From Lineus longissimus (Eukaryota > Nemertea > Pilidiophora > Heteronemertea > Lineidae), in contig NC_088314.1 of NCBI RefSeq assembly GCF_910592395.1, positions 10,354,001 through 10,418,000 of the forward strand: a stretch of DNA of 64,000 bases, written 5' to 3'. How positions within the stretch are numbered: position 1 is the first letter of the stretch; each line of letters begins with the position of its first letter. The notes below the pieces were generated by a model. That model did no database searches and had not been told where the DNA came from. It saw only the letters and a list, made by a program, of their open reading frames with translations. Made by a program: the position numbers and the translations under genes. Shown here one piece after another: positions 30,818 through 42,000 of this stretch.

Positions 30818-30869
30818 ACGACGGACGCCACGGTATGGGATAAGCTCACCTCTGCTAAGAGGTGAGCTA
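29718..30869 (-). mobile_element. Repeat family R, copy 2 (hairpin-ended, with ACG microsatellite)
   Basis: On the minus strand it begins with the perfect hairpin AGCTCACCTCT-TAGC-AGAGGTGAGCT (30845-30870), then GGCGTCCGTCGTCCGTC and a trinucleotide run. Three body units of about 295-300 bp follow (AAACGTGCC on the plus strand at 30138, 30432 and 30734), and it ends with AATGGCCCTGGCCATT (29730s). Its 3' half is the reverse complement of 7540-8037. Non-coding. Structure resembles Helentron-related interspersed elements; family inferred only from architecture. Confidence 0.72.
30761..30816 (+). repeat. (ACG)n microsatellite inside R copy 2
   Basis: About 17 uninterrupted ACG units between two GGACGACGGACG blocks. 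It lies at the position where other R copies have GTCCGTCGTCCGTC, so it is an expansion of the family sequence. The poly-Thr and poly-Asp frames through it are artefacts. Confidence 0.95.
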
Positions 30870-31925
30870 AAAAGGTAGCGCCCGGAGGTTGAAACGGGAT
30901 TTTTATGCACTTTTAACTGTATATATATGTTGTTTAGATGTATTTCTAACAGTTCTGTAACTTTGATGACCAAGCTTGCACCCAAAGTTGGTAAAATTGA
31001 TGCTTGTTTATGGACTGCGCTAGCGACCGGAGAATTTGCCGTCGGCCATTTTGGCTACGGTCCCTGAGTTGTTGTGGTTGGCAATTTTGCAACAAATCTC
31101 GCCATTTACGTTTGTTTTCTCCCTGTCTGGTCATTGGCCGTGACAACAATTATTTTAAAAGTCACATTATGACATCGTAGTCTGAATTCCACGGCAGTTT
31201 CGTTACGCAGCAATGCTCATGTTTTTGGTTTGCAATCCTGTACTGTCTGTACACTGCGCTGTGCATGGCTGTACTGTAGGCTGTAAAAAAGACAAAAACG
31301 ATAGCCTAGCCCTATAGGATAGCAGGCTTAGAGTATAACTCAACAGGTCCTCATGATTCATTTGATGGACACCTTATTTGATAGTACCTCATCATTAAGT
31401 CCACTAGATCCTGTTCTGTCACATGTCGTAGACGATAGACAATTTTCAAAATGTAGTACACCACTCGCTCATCTTTAAGCCCAGCTCTCGGCTCACATCA
31501 TGTGGGCACGGTTGGCTGTTGAGTGTTATGGTTCAGTCTGTGAGACTAATTTAAAGATGTTACACTTTTATTTTGGATTGGAAAACAGCCCACAGGACTG
31601 ACTTTTCACTGAGTAATAAGTGTGCCCTTCGAAGGTTAAGTCTCTTTCTGGATTTGCTTCCATAGATGCCTTGTTCAGGATATCATCTGACCGATGCCTG
31701 ATCAAGCACATACTGTATCTGGTGGTGTACATTTCCCCGTCTATGTCACCCTTTTTTATTCAGTCGGTGTTAATTTCTCTTCTTTTTTTTTTACAGATTA
31801 ACTGTTGTTGGTTATTGCAAGAGGAGTCGTTGGCACATTTCAAGTCCAGGAAAGCACTTGCTGTTCCCACATTCAGAGTAAGGTGTGCTTACTCGTTTTA
31901 CTGCTTTCCATTCCCGGAGAGCGTT

Positions 31926-32012
31926 ATCAAATATCTGCCGCAAGGCAACAAATATCTGCCGCAAGGCGCTTCAAATATCTGCCGAAAGGCATCAAATATC
32001 TGCCGCACCAAT
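31926..32012 (+). repeat. Short tandem repeat, four copies of an approx. 20-24 bp unit
   Basis: Four copies of a unit close to CAAATATCTGCCGCAAGGC, with variable 0-5 bp spacers. Confidence 0.85.
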
Positions 32013-32246
32013 AAAGTTCATTTTGTTAACCAACTCTTTATCTTCTTTTCTTCACATACAAAAAAGACCGTCCTAATCATTTGGCTGCATCCACTTCATC
32101 AATGTCCAGACAACAGTCGGTTCATTTGACCATTGTAAAGCACCAGGCCCCACCTCACCAAATACACTGTAATAATTATGTACCTTGTGTCCATGTGCAT
32201 GTTATTAGTTCCACCTACGCTGCATGAAGACAAGGACTCCACTCTT

Positions 32247-32340
32247 TGACGTCACCACACAACTCCTTGACGTCATCACACACCCCACTACTGCAACGGC
32301 AATAGAAATGACTTTACGTCATAATAGCAGGGTGACGTCA
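32247..32340. promoter_or_regulatory. Cluster of CRE/ATF-type sites
   Basis: Three perfect palindromic TGACGTCA sites (32247-32254, 32268-32275, 32333-32340) and one TTACGTCA (32314-32321) lie in 94 bp. TGACGTCA is the established binding site of CREB/ATF bZIP factors. No transcription start or gene was found beside it, so function is inference. Confidence 0.5.
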
Positions 32341-32932
32341 ACTCAGTACTTCAGCATGCACTGATATGGCAAGAAGGTCTTTCGCACCAGCACTTCTGCG
32401 TGCTAGACATTATAGCTTCACGTTGCCTCATAATAACGGTACCGACACACACTTGGCCCGTGCCTTCACCTATCCATTTCAGCTGAGCGCCAGGCCCTTG
32501 GGCCTCTTGTTCTGCTTGTGATAGACAATCTTGCATCATGTGATTTGTTGTTTACATTACTGCCTCAAATTAGACGAGCTGCCGAACACCTTGGGTCAAA
32601 ATATGAACAGAACTTAGGCTGAAACCAACGACGCGTGTTGTCACAGAGTCACAGAGTTCACCCGTGTGATCCGGGAAAATATCACACGGCTGGGTGGCAC
32701 GCTTGACAACGCACAGAAACAATCGAATAAAGTTGTTTTACCAAGTCTGAAGTCGGTTTTATGGTGTTTAACAGAAAGATCATCTAGGGTTTGGTATGAT
32801 TTTCTGCCGCAATTTGTATCAGATTTGAGACAGGTTTTCTCAAAACCTGGATGACGTCTTGGCATGTGATAAAGAATGGAATGAAACACAGTACATGCCA
32901 ATTTTCATCACACATTTCTTCTGTCTAGTTTC

Positions 32933-33505
32933 GCTGGGGTGGATGTCGTCCTGGGTGCCGACAAATGGTACCCAGGTTCGAGATCGACTGGACAATAAGC
33001 ACCCTGGGTGCCATTACACTAGACAAACAGCACTCAGCTTCTTTTTGCCTGGCTTACGGATCTTAGGGACGAAGACGTTTCTTGCAATCTCGTTTTAACT
33101 CGCGCCGTGGTACTTGCGGCATTAGCAGTGCGCGAAATAAAAGGAACAGATAAACAGAAAAAAACGCGTTTAGGCCTATAGGCCTTTGAAAGCACATTTC
33201 GGATGATTTATTGAGAAAAGGTGTGTAGGAGGGATATATTCAGAGAATGAAAAAAGAGACGAAAGAAAGGTTTTAGAGCGCGGTTGGAAACAGGGAGGGT
33301 CGCCATCTTGCAAAATGATGGTTATCGTGACACGTGATCTCCGCGAGCGTGGGGCCAACCTCGGTTGTAGGTATCGAAAAAGTGTAGAAGAAGAAGATGG
33401 GTGCTGTTTGTCTAGTGTAATGGCACCCATGGTGCTTATTGTCCAGTCGATCTCGAACCTGGGTACCATTTGTCGGCACCCAGGACGACATCAACCCTTT
33501 CAGCT
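32933..33505. mobile_element. MITE-like inverted-repeat element with 8-bp target duplication
   Basis: CTAGTTTC at 32925-32932 and 33506-33513 flanks it. The ends are inverted (GCTGGGGTGGATGTCG against GCTGAAAGGGTTGATGTCG), and arms of about 100 bp are near perfect (32939-33040 against 33395-33495). The 350-bp middle has no gene. An 8-bp duplication suggests hAT-type mobilisation. Confidence 0.75.
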
Positions 33506-33513
33506 CTAGTTTC

Positions 33514-35990
33514 TTCACTACGGCCAAGGTCATTTGTAACGAGCGGTGGACCAGTGTGCAAACAATGTACAGAAGAACTTTGAACTATTGAGCTAATCAG
33601 AAAGTTTTTTGAGTGGGAATATCACACTTGCAGGTCGAAAGTGTATCCGGGGGCCAGAACAACCACCAGTCCTGTCTTCTTTCTTTGGAGGAGGAATACC
33701 AACGCACAATGCCGATGGATCGTCATGGGAATCGGTATTTAGTCTAATTTCTCTTAATAAGCCTCATTTCGTGGAAGATATTGGTTTTTTTCGACTGTCC
33801 TTTTGTGTTACCAATATGGTATGTATCTTTGCCTTGGGATTTTTCATGTGTATCAGGCCTAGTGTTTCAATCATTCCATTGAGTGTTAGGGTGCTAAAAA
33901 GGACTCTCGGTAAATAAATGAAAGAAATAAGTGCTTTCGTATTTGTTAATGAAGCTTTATTCTATCTAAAACAGAAGGCTATATTAATCCATCCAATATT
34001 AAATCCATCTACCAATATGGCTGCCAGGTGGCGATCTTGAAAAGTAAACAAAGTCCTATTACCCTGAAACTAATGATCGGATTGCAACCAAACTTCAGGT
34101 GATTATGTATCTATGTACTCGTATCAATATCCCTAATTTTCAGTCAAATCCCATGACAAATATGGCCACTAGGCCGCCATCTTGAAAATCCTACAAAGTC
34201 CTAGTACTCCTAAACTGTTGAACAGATGTCGACCAATTTCCATGTGACATGTACACTCTTCAATAACCCTGAAATTCAGTCAACTTTATAACCAAAATGC
34301 TATACTTAGATGGTACCGGTAATTTTCTACGGTACCATTGAGCCGAGAATAATAATATTATTCAATGGAATCAAAACTGGTTAAACTTGCCAGAAATTGT
34401 TCTCCCCATATCCACTGCATATGACATGCATTACATTACCCAAGGTGAGCACATGGTCCCTGGACCATTTCATTTCATAATGTTTCGAAAGTACCCAAAA
34501 ATAATTACAAACATTCCATAGTAATGTTAAAAAAAATTAGCTTCGCCGAGTCTTAAATCGTCTTTTAAATTAATGGTGTTCAACCTATAGATCATCAAAA
34601 ACCACTCTTTCGTCTCACTGGCATTTTGAGAGGGTTTTTTCAAACTATGAACCAGTTCAATCGGATGTTAAATGATTCTTGAAGATGTAATGTCCTTCTA
34701 AACTCGCACAACTATAGCAATATCAATATACATTGTAGTTACAAGTCCCAAAACATGGATCCAATTCTGGTATAGTGTTCCCAGATTGGAGGCCAGTCCT
34801 GAATCTCAGATATACAGGAAAACTATTAATTACCAACATTAATTTGGCCACACTTTTTTGATAAGTTGGATTTACGAAATTTCAGATCCAAAACTTGTGG
34901 GTGGGGAATAAAGAAATTAATTTTTCTTCACTCTCAAAACCTATGTTGGGGGAATAATTTTTTTTCCAACAGACTCAAAACCTATGTTGGGGGAATAATA
35001 TTTTTTCCAACAGACTCAAAATCTATGTGGGGCAGGGGAAATAAAATAAAAACATCAATTTTAGTCTCAGATCATACAAGGGGACCCCAAAAATAAAAAT
35101 TGGTTGAAATTTGTCGTCGGGAAAACTTTTCAATTCTCTCTGTTTTATGGTCGGGGAGAAAAAAAAGTGTGTCAAAAACGGTCATCGTCAGGACTTTAAT
35201 TTTTTTCCATTTTCAAGAAAATGACCCCCGGCGGATTCGTAGTTCAACAAGTAAAAAATTGTGGTCTTACTCTAATTTGGCAACCATGTTAGTTTACCAA
35301 ACTTAACTTTAAGTAAGCTGAATACTAAACTATACATTTAATTTTATAATCACAGTCTATCAGGTACGTAAGATACAAATAATCCAGGTTTAGGTCTAGA
35401 CCTGCTCTAGCTTACACAACTGTTAAAATAATACACACCTCACCAAATCTAGATTGTCAATATAAAAACCAAATACATAAAAGCCAACTAACATGAATCT
35501 GACAAAACTACTGTGAGATAATGATGTTTATAACTTTGCAATTACGGGAACAACATCAGTAGATTCGCTTAGTGTGATCGTCAATGATTCTTGAAGATGT
35601 ATTGTCCTTGTAAGCTTACATTTAGATATAAATCACAAATTTTGCACAACTTCAGCAATATCAGTTACAGATAACAAAACTGGGATTAATTTTTGGTGTA
35701 AGTTTTCTCAGGTTGGAGGGTCAGACCGGAATGTCAGATATATACAATTTGGAAAATTAAATTACTCACTGCATTACATTAATTACTAAAATGTGGTCAT
35801 TTCGAAAGCTGTTGCAGCAAAGTGTTCAAAGCGTGGACGCCTTTCCAAAAACGTTGTTCCCAATCAGAATTATGGATCTGTATCCTAGTCCTCGAAAACA
35901 ACTAACAATTTAGCATATGTAGGCCTATATACTTAAACATCTCCCGTTTCGTCATATTCAGGGGTTGTATGGTATAGACGTTGGGCCGGC
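33514..35990. other. 3' flank of HAL, repeat remnants, no gene
   Basis: 33990-34220 has two diverged units with a 'gccgccatcttgaaaat' type motif, followed at 34443 by AGGTGAGCACATGGTCCC, a diverged R-family end. 34940-35040 has a three-copy AT-rich tandem unit around CTCAAAACCTATGTTGGGG. Part next to 35990 should be HAL 3' UTR; no clear polyadenylation signal was found. Confidence 0.45.
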
Positions 35991-36077
35991 TCATCCGCTA
36001 CCGGTATCTCTCGACAGCAGTTGGCACAGCTGATGTGAGCGATAAGTGTCCATGTAAGGCTTTACAGCATGCCAAAC
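35991..36077 (-). CDS. HAL: HAL last coding exon
   Basis: Acceptor TATATTTCAG, then [16 protein letters not shown] and a short C terminus ending in TGA at 35991-35993. The VW..V.PY pattern matches the last helix of mammalian HAL; the tail after it is shorter and different from mammals. Confidence 0.88.
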   Translation of the reverse strand, partial: VWHAVKPYMDTYRSHQLCQLLSRDTGSG

Positions 36078-39000
36078 CTGAAATATAAGCATTTAGTTGT
36101 TATTAAAATTTGTTTAGGCTTCAAATTCTGAAAGTAAATAAGAAGATTTGACAGCTTAGTTGCTTCATACGTCAAAGCCAACATTTGTCATTGTCTTTCC
36201 AGCGCCAACATTTGTCACTGACTTTTCCAGCAACTATCAAATCATATCTTCTTGTCCCTTGTTTTTCCCCAAAGCTGGCTGTCCACTTTTTCCTTGTTAA
36301 ACATGAGATGACATGTTATTTCAGGGACATAGCTACCTTTCTGGTCTGCGGGCGGAGGGGGCATGAAAGCCCTCTGGGGCAGCCAGGCAAAATGACACTA
36401 TTTGAAATTTTACAGCCAAAATCACGGTCAAAGCACATTTTTTGTGACTTCATGGGGGGGGGGGATTAGCCCCTGCTAGCTACGTCCCTATATTTAGCAC
36501 ACAGCATACAAGGAAGCGTGTGTGGCATGGATATCCTCGTGACCGATGTAAAAGTGAACGTGGCTTTGTATGTTTCCGCTCACGGCAGTGGTAACTTTTC
36601 TTCCCAAACGTAACATACACACTGGATATACTCGCCAATAAGATCCCAAGCCCGACAATACCCGATTTCTACTACCGCCTCGATGAGTCGAGCCTAAACA
36701 ACCGGGCATAATAGTAGGCCTTTCGCACCCATTAAACGGGTGGGACATCTTGTCTTCGTTTCTTCCAATTGGTCTTTAATTGTAATATGAAAAGTTCCGC
36801 TGTAGAGTCAGGACTATTCATGACGATTATGTAGTTAACTCTTGAATAGATATCCCACCCCTTTTATGGCTGCGAAAGGCTTGCTATTGTTTGGCTGTTT
36901 AGACTCTACCCATCGAGGCGTTGATACAAATCGGGTATTGTCGGGCTTGGGATCTTATTGGTGAGTGGATCTAGTAGTAAAGATCCTGTCAGTGGTCTAT
37001 AGCTCTGTCGAGTTTTTTAAAATTCTTTTTATCACCTTTTCCTCCTGCAGAAGTTTTGTCACCTCATCAATGTCAGGGGCCATATAACGATCCTTGTCCC
37101 ACGGTCTGAAACATTAAGATAATTTGATAGCAATTTAAAAACAGCTGCTAGTATTTTCATTGGAGCCTAACATCAAACCGGTGTGACAGCGGATATAGTC
37201 CCCCTGAGCATTGTATTTGACCAATTAAGCAGCATGATCTATTCTACCGCTAACCCTAACCAAAAAATTTAGCAATGCGGGCTATTGTTACACGGACTAT
37301 CAGCCCTAGGACTACTATCCCCGCCACACCGGTCTCACCTTTAGCACTTAATTAGCAGACTCCTGGTCGCTGACAAAGCCAGGATCGATGTGTAGTCTTA
37401 TTTCATCTGTATTCACATTTCAGAATTAATGTTGGCCGAAACCCACTTTTCACTGCCATGCCCGACTTCATGATCACATTAAAGCTCTGTGACGCAAAGT
37501 ATGGGTTAGTATGGTTAAGTGCAAAGGCACAAATCACTTTGCGTCACGTTGTAGGTCAAAGAAAATACTGTCGATAGTCGTCGAAGGAGCCACAGGTGGC
37601 ACAACAAGTTATGATTCATATGATGGGTCAGAGACCAAGGTCGTCTTCATTGGATCGGTGAACCAGTTCACAGACAGAGATCGTTACGAATGGATCGCAC
37701 CAGTCGAGATAAATAGAACGGTAACGCCATTTAAAGTGGATAGTGGAGTTAAAGATGTCCGATTACTTTAAAAACCTTTTTTTGATTTTAAAAGCAGTTA
37801 TCGAGTAAACAGACACCACCCATACGAAATAAACGGACAAATGGACCACAAAAACACATTTTCTTAGAAATTTAGCAATTTATACCAAATAAATCTGACG
37901 GGAGACAAAACTAGATACAAATTTAACTAGGCTATGCAAAATGATAAGACCTGTCGTGATAGATTTCAAGGAGTAAATCGATGAAGAAAAAAAGAGAGGC
38001 AAAAATAAGGATCACATCATCAACCAACAAAGAAATTGAGTTACTGGTTGCCCTGATCAAGTCAGCAAAACCCTTCAGTGATTCTATGTGGGTGAAATAA
38101 GCCGGTGATACATTAAAAGATGAAACGTTGAAAAGAGTCGTGATTGCTATTCAGAAGGGATGGAACTGTGAAATGTTGAAACCATCATGTGAGAAATGAT
38201 TTGACATTGATTGATGGGGTGATCGTCAAAACAAAGTAGTAGTGCCAGAAACTCTAAGACATGAAATCATAAAAAAATACACGCAGGACATCTGGGGATT
38301 GACAAATGTCAAGCTAGAGCCCGCCACGTGGTGTATTGACCAAACCTTAGCAGAGACATTGAGAACTTTTGTCAAAAGTGTAGTGTGTGTATTAAATACC
38401 ACTCGCTGTTATAAACAGCCAAAGGAACCACTACAGCCTTATGAAGTGCCAGTTGAACCCCGGAATAAAATCGTTGTTGATTTGTATAGACAATACCTCG
38501 AACTATCCAGAAATCACGAAGCTTGAGGACTTGTCGTGTCATTGTACCATTGGTCATATGAAATCCATAATGGCTAGACATAAGTGTAAGGAATTCCACG
38601 AATTCACACACACATACGGATTTGATCATGGAACGTCCAGTCCGAAACATTCACAAAGCAATGGAAAGGCAGAAAAAGGCATTCAAATTGTGAAAAGACT
38701 TTTTTTAAAGCAAAGGAAACCGGACAAGATCCTTATATGACTCTCCTGACCTACAGGAACACTCCACTAGCATCATGTGGAAAATCTCCTGCTGAGATTC
38801 TTATGAATCGCAAGCTACGTGATGCCTGATGCAACAGGTTACCAGGCTGGTAAACTTATGAAATCGTGAGGCCTTGTCTGTGAATAGATATGTCGTTATA
38901 ACTCGCTGGAATGTTTTCATATCGTTATAACGCTCTAGTGTGAAGAGACAAGACCACTAATGAATATTCATAGGTTGGAGGGTCCAGGCCTATCTATTAG

Positions 39001-42000
39001 ACGAGTGCATGTTTTTTACTCTCAAGTACATATTTGGAGAGGTATTGAAAAAATATTTGTTGTGGCAAGTCTACAGATATAAAGAAATTATTTGATGAAA
39101 AAATTAATTTCGAATTTTGCTAATTTGGTAATAGGGGGCGTGTTTTGAGTTTTTTCTGCCAGTTGGCTGAAAAGAGTGGAAATATCAAAGTCTGTCTAAT
39201 TTGTCGATTAAAAAAAAATTTCCGTGGTCAATCACCATTTTATTTTTCACCATTTACTTGCCCGACTGTCCGGAATAACATAATCTAAATTTCAGATTCA
39301 CAACACCACGCGTTCTTTGATGCGTCGCGGTCAAACATTGACAATTTAACTGCTAAAAGGCTTAAAAAATCAATTGTGGTCTTGTCTCTATTTACAATAC
39401 ATTTTGGGTCAATATAGTGAAAAATTTGAATGTGCTCAAATCACTCTAATTCATTTAGAATATTGTATTGCTGATGATTTAAGGTCAAAACAAGCTAAAA
39501 TAATGAGAAAAAAACTTAATTTGACCCAAATAAGAGTCAACCTAACCCCGGTCTAAGTTCGGTTTCATTTTTACAAGTCTTGTTGTGTTGCCATTCATTT
39601 TGTAATTTCTTTGAAACTACTTAGGTCTTGATTCTGAAAGTTGTTCCCTAAGCAGCAAAAATATTCCTAAATCACATCCTAAAGTTTCAGCTCCATAGCT
39701 TGCTTATTCTGGCCAGGGCAGGTCATTGAATTTGGTGCTGTTGGGTGCAAAATCATGACTTTTTGTCGATTTTGTCCTCTTTCGTCGCTTTGGCACAGTT
39801 GTACCACTCTTTGAAATGTCTCTCATTTCTCCAAAAATGTCCAGATATGACTTTCCTTTGTTGGAGAGTTGTGGGATGTCATGTACATTAGTTTGAAAAA
39901 AATCGCAAAATGTTAACCCCTGAAATGTACCTTATTTACAATACATTTTGGGTCAATATAGTGAAAAATTTGAATGTGCTCAAATCACTCTAATTCATTT
40001 AGAATATTGTATTGCTGATGATTTAAGGTCAAAACAAGCTAAAATAATGAGAAAAAAACTTAATTTGACCCAAATAAGAGTCAACCTAACCCCGGTCTAA
40101 GTTCGGTTTCATTTTTACAAGTCTTGTTGTGTTGCCATTCATTTTGTAATTTCTTTGAAACTACTTAGGCCTTGATTCTGAAAGTTGTTCCCTAAGCAGC
40201 AAAAATATTCCTAAATCACATCCTAAAGTTTCAGCTCCATAGCTTGCTTATTCTGGCCAGGGCAGGTCTTTGAATTTGGTGCTGTTGGGTGCAAAATCAT
40301 GACTTTTTGTCGATTTTGTCCTCTTTCGTCGCTTTGGCACAGTTGTACCACTCTTTGAAATGTCTCTCATTTCTCCAAAAATGTCCAGATATGACTTTCC
40401 TTTATTGGAGAGTTGTGGGATGTCATGTACATTAGTTTGAAAAAAATCGCAAAATGTTAACCCCTGAAATGTACCTTCATTGAGACAAGACCACTAATGA
40501 ATATTCATAGGTTGGAGGGTCCAGGCCTATCTATTAGACGAGTGCATGTTTTTTACTCTCAAGTACATATTTGGAGAGGTATTGAAAAAATATTTGTTGT
40601 GGCAAGTCTACAGATATAAAGAAATTATTTGATGAAAAAATTAATTTCGAATTTTGCTAATTTGGTAATAGGGGACGTGTTTTGAGTTTTTTCTGCCAGT
40701 TGGCTGAAAAGAGTGGAAATATCAAAGTCTGTCTAATTTGTCGATTAAAAAAAAATTTCCGTGGTCAATCACCATTTTATTTTTCACCATTTACTTGCCC
40801 GACTGTCCGGAATAACATAATCTAAATTTCAGATTCACAACACCACGCGTTCTTTGATGCGTCGCGGTCAAACATTGACAATTTAACTGCTAAAAGGCTT
40901 AAAAAATCAATTGTGGTCTTGTCTCTGAATACAGCTTTGATAGCGGGGTGAAGTGAACTCGGATCTGGGGGTGCTCTCACGTGGCAGGAGAGGACTTTCG
41001 CGCCAGGAATTGTGCGTACTAGAAATAACGAATAACGCATTTTTCTGCTATCTAAGAGCTGAAACAAAATTGGAAAAGCATCAAACACGTTTAGAAAAAT
41101 AGTTTACTGATGAACCAACAGAAGAGCAAACATACTGCAATAATAATGCCAATGGTCCTTTAAGAGCCGTCTTCATTTTACCCAGAATTCCGTCACTGAA
41201 CATAATTATTTTTTCTGTTGAACAAACAGTGTTTGCATTTCGCCAGAAATATAAAGTTTTGCATGTAAATAAATACAAATATATCCTTATTGAGCATAAA
41301 TATGAACATTGAATATTTAATTAATATTTAAACCATTGAATTTTGCAAACAGATTAAACATGCCATCGTCCTGTCCAGGACTGTATAGTTGGAAGAAAGT
41401 CGATGGCTGTCCATGTTCCATTTACTTCAAATATATTGTTCAACTCTCACATAGTGTTTCATCATCCATGGGCTGCCTAAAGGACAGTGACAGAGCCAAA
41501 ACTACGGTTGTTGCTGAATTGCAGAAGTTTTAAACTCACTTTGCTACTGTCCTGACCAACTCGTACACTTTCTGTAGAGGAGCGGTTGTCTTCCGTTTAT
41601 TTTGAAATTCCATTGCTTGGCAGGCTGCGAGCAACTCTATGGCAAGTGCTGAAATTGACATATAAAGGGGTTTCAGAATAAATTCAAACTGGTCCTAGTT
41701 TCACGTTGTAATACATAGGAGTTTACCTTTGAGCTACAGTGTCATGTATTGTAGAACAGAAAGTTTTTGCGGCAAAAAATTTCACGATTACCGAAGAATG
41801 GTTATATTTGCCGCTATGGGCATAGGCGCCACTGGTGGCTCGGACTCTAGACTAGCAGTCAGACGGAATACATGGGTACTGGTGTAGATTGGGAAGAAGA
41901 AAATCCCCCCCCCCGGCGATTATTGTATATGGTTCTATAATAGTGACCATGACTGTCAATAGAGCGTAATGGAACCATTATTTCCCGGCGGACATTCTAT

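Larger units (their letters stand above)
30871..32932. other. No gene recognised; short repeats and a CRE cluster
   Basis: Holds a four-copy short repeat at 31926-32012 and a cluster of TGACGTCA sites at 32247-32340, listed separately. A frame at 32666-32854 of 62 codons resembles nothing I know. Confidence 0.4.
38945..40925. mobile_element. Composite element E-D-D-E with 4-bp target duplication
   Basis: Two near-identical 444-bp units in the same orientation (E1 38945-39388, E2 40482-40925) flank two tandem copies of a 543-bp unit (D1, D2). E begins GAGACAAGACCAC and ends with its inverse GTGGTCTTGTCTC. TGAA occurs at 38941-38944 and 40926-40929, flanking the whole composite, while the inner junctions lack it, so the composite seems to have moved as one unit. 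No protein encoded. It lies in the HAL intron between the exons at 37105 and 41540. Confidence 0.8.

Noticed and set aside
30661-30985. Poly-Thr, poly-Asp and poly-Ser ORFs
   Set aside because: Frames through the ACG microsatellite.
32666-32854. Plus-strand ORF of 62 codons
   Set aside because: Resembles no known family and has no partner exons; a shadow frame exists on the other strand.
33609-33917. Plus-strand ORF of 102 codons with hydrophobic end
   Set aside because: No family resemblance, no exon context, in repeat-poor but unsupported DNA.
40822-41088. Minus-strand ORF considered as a HAL exon
   Set aside because: No similarity to HAL, and the neighbouring exons already join in phase without it.
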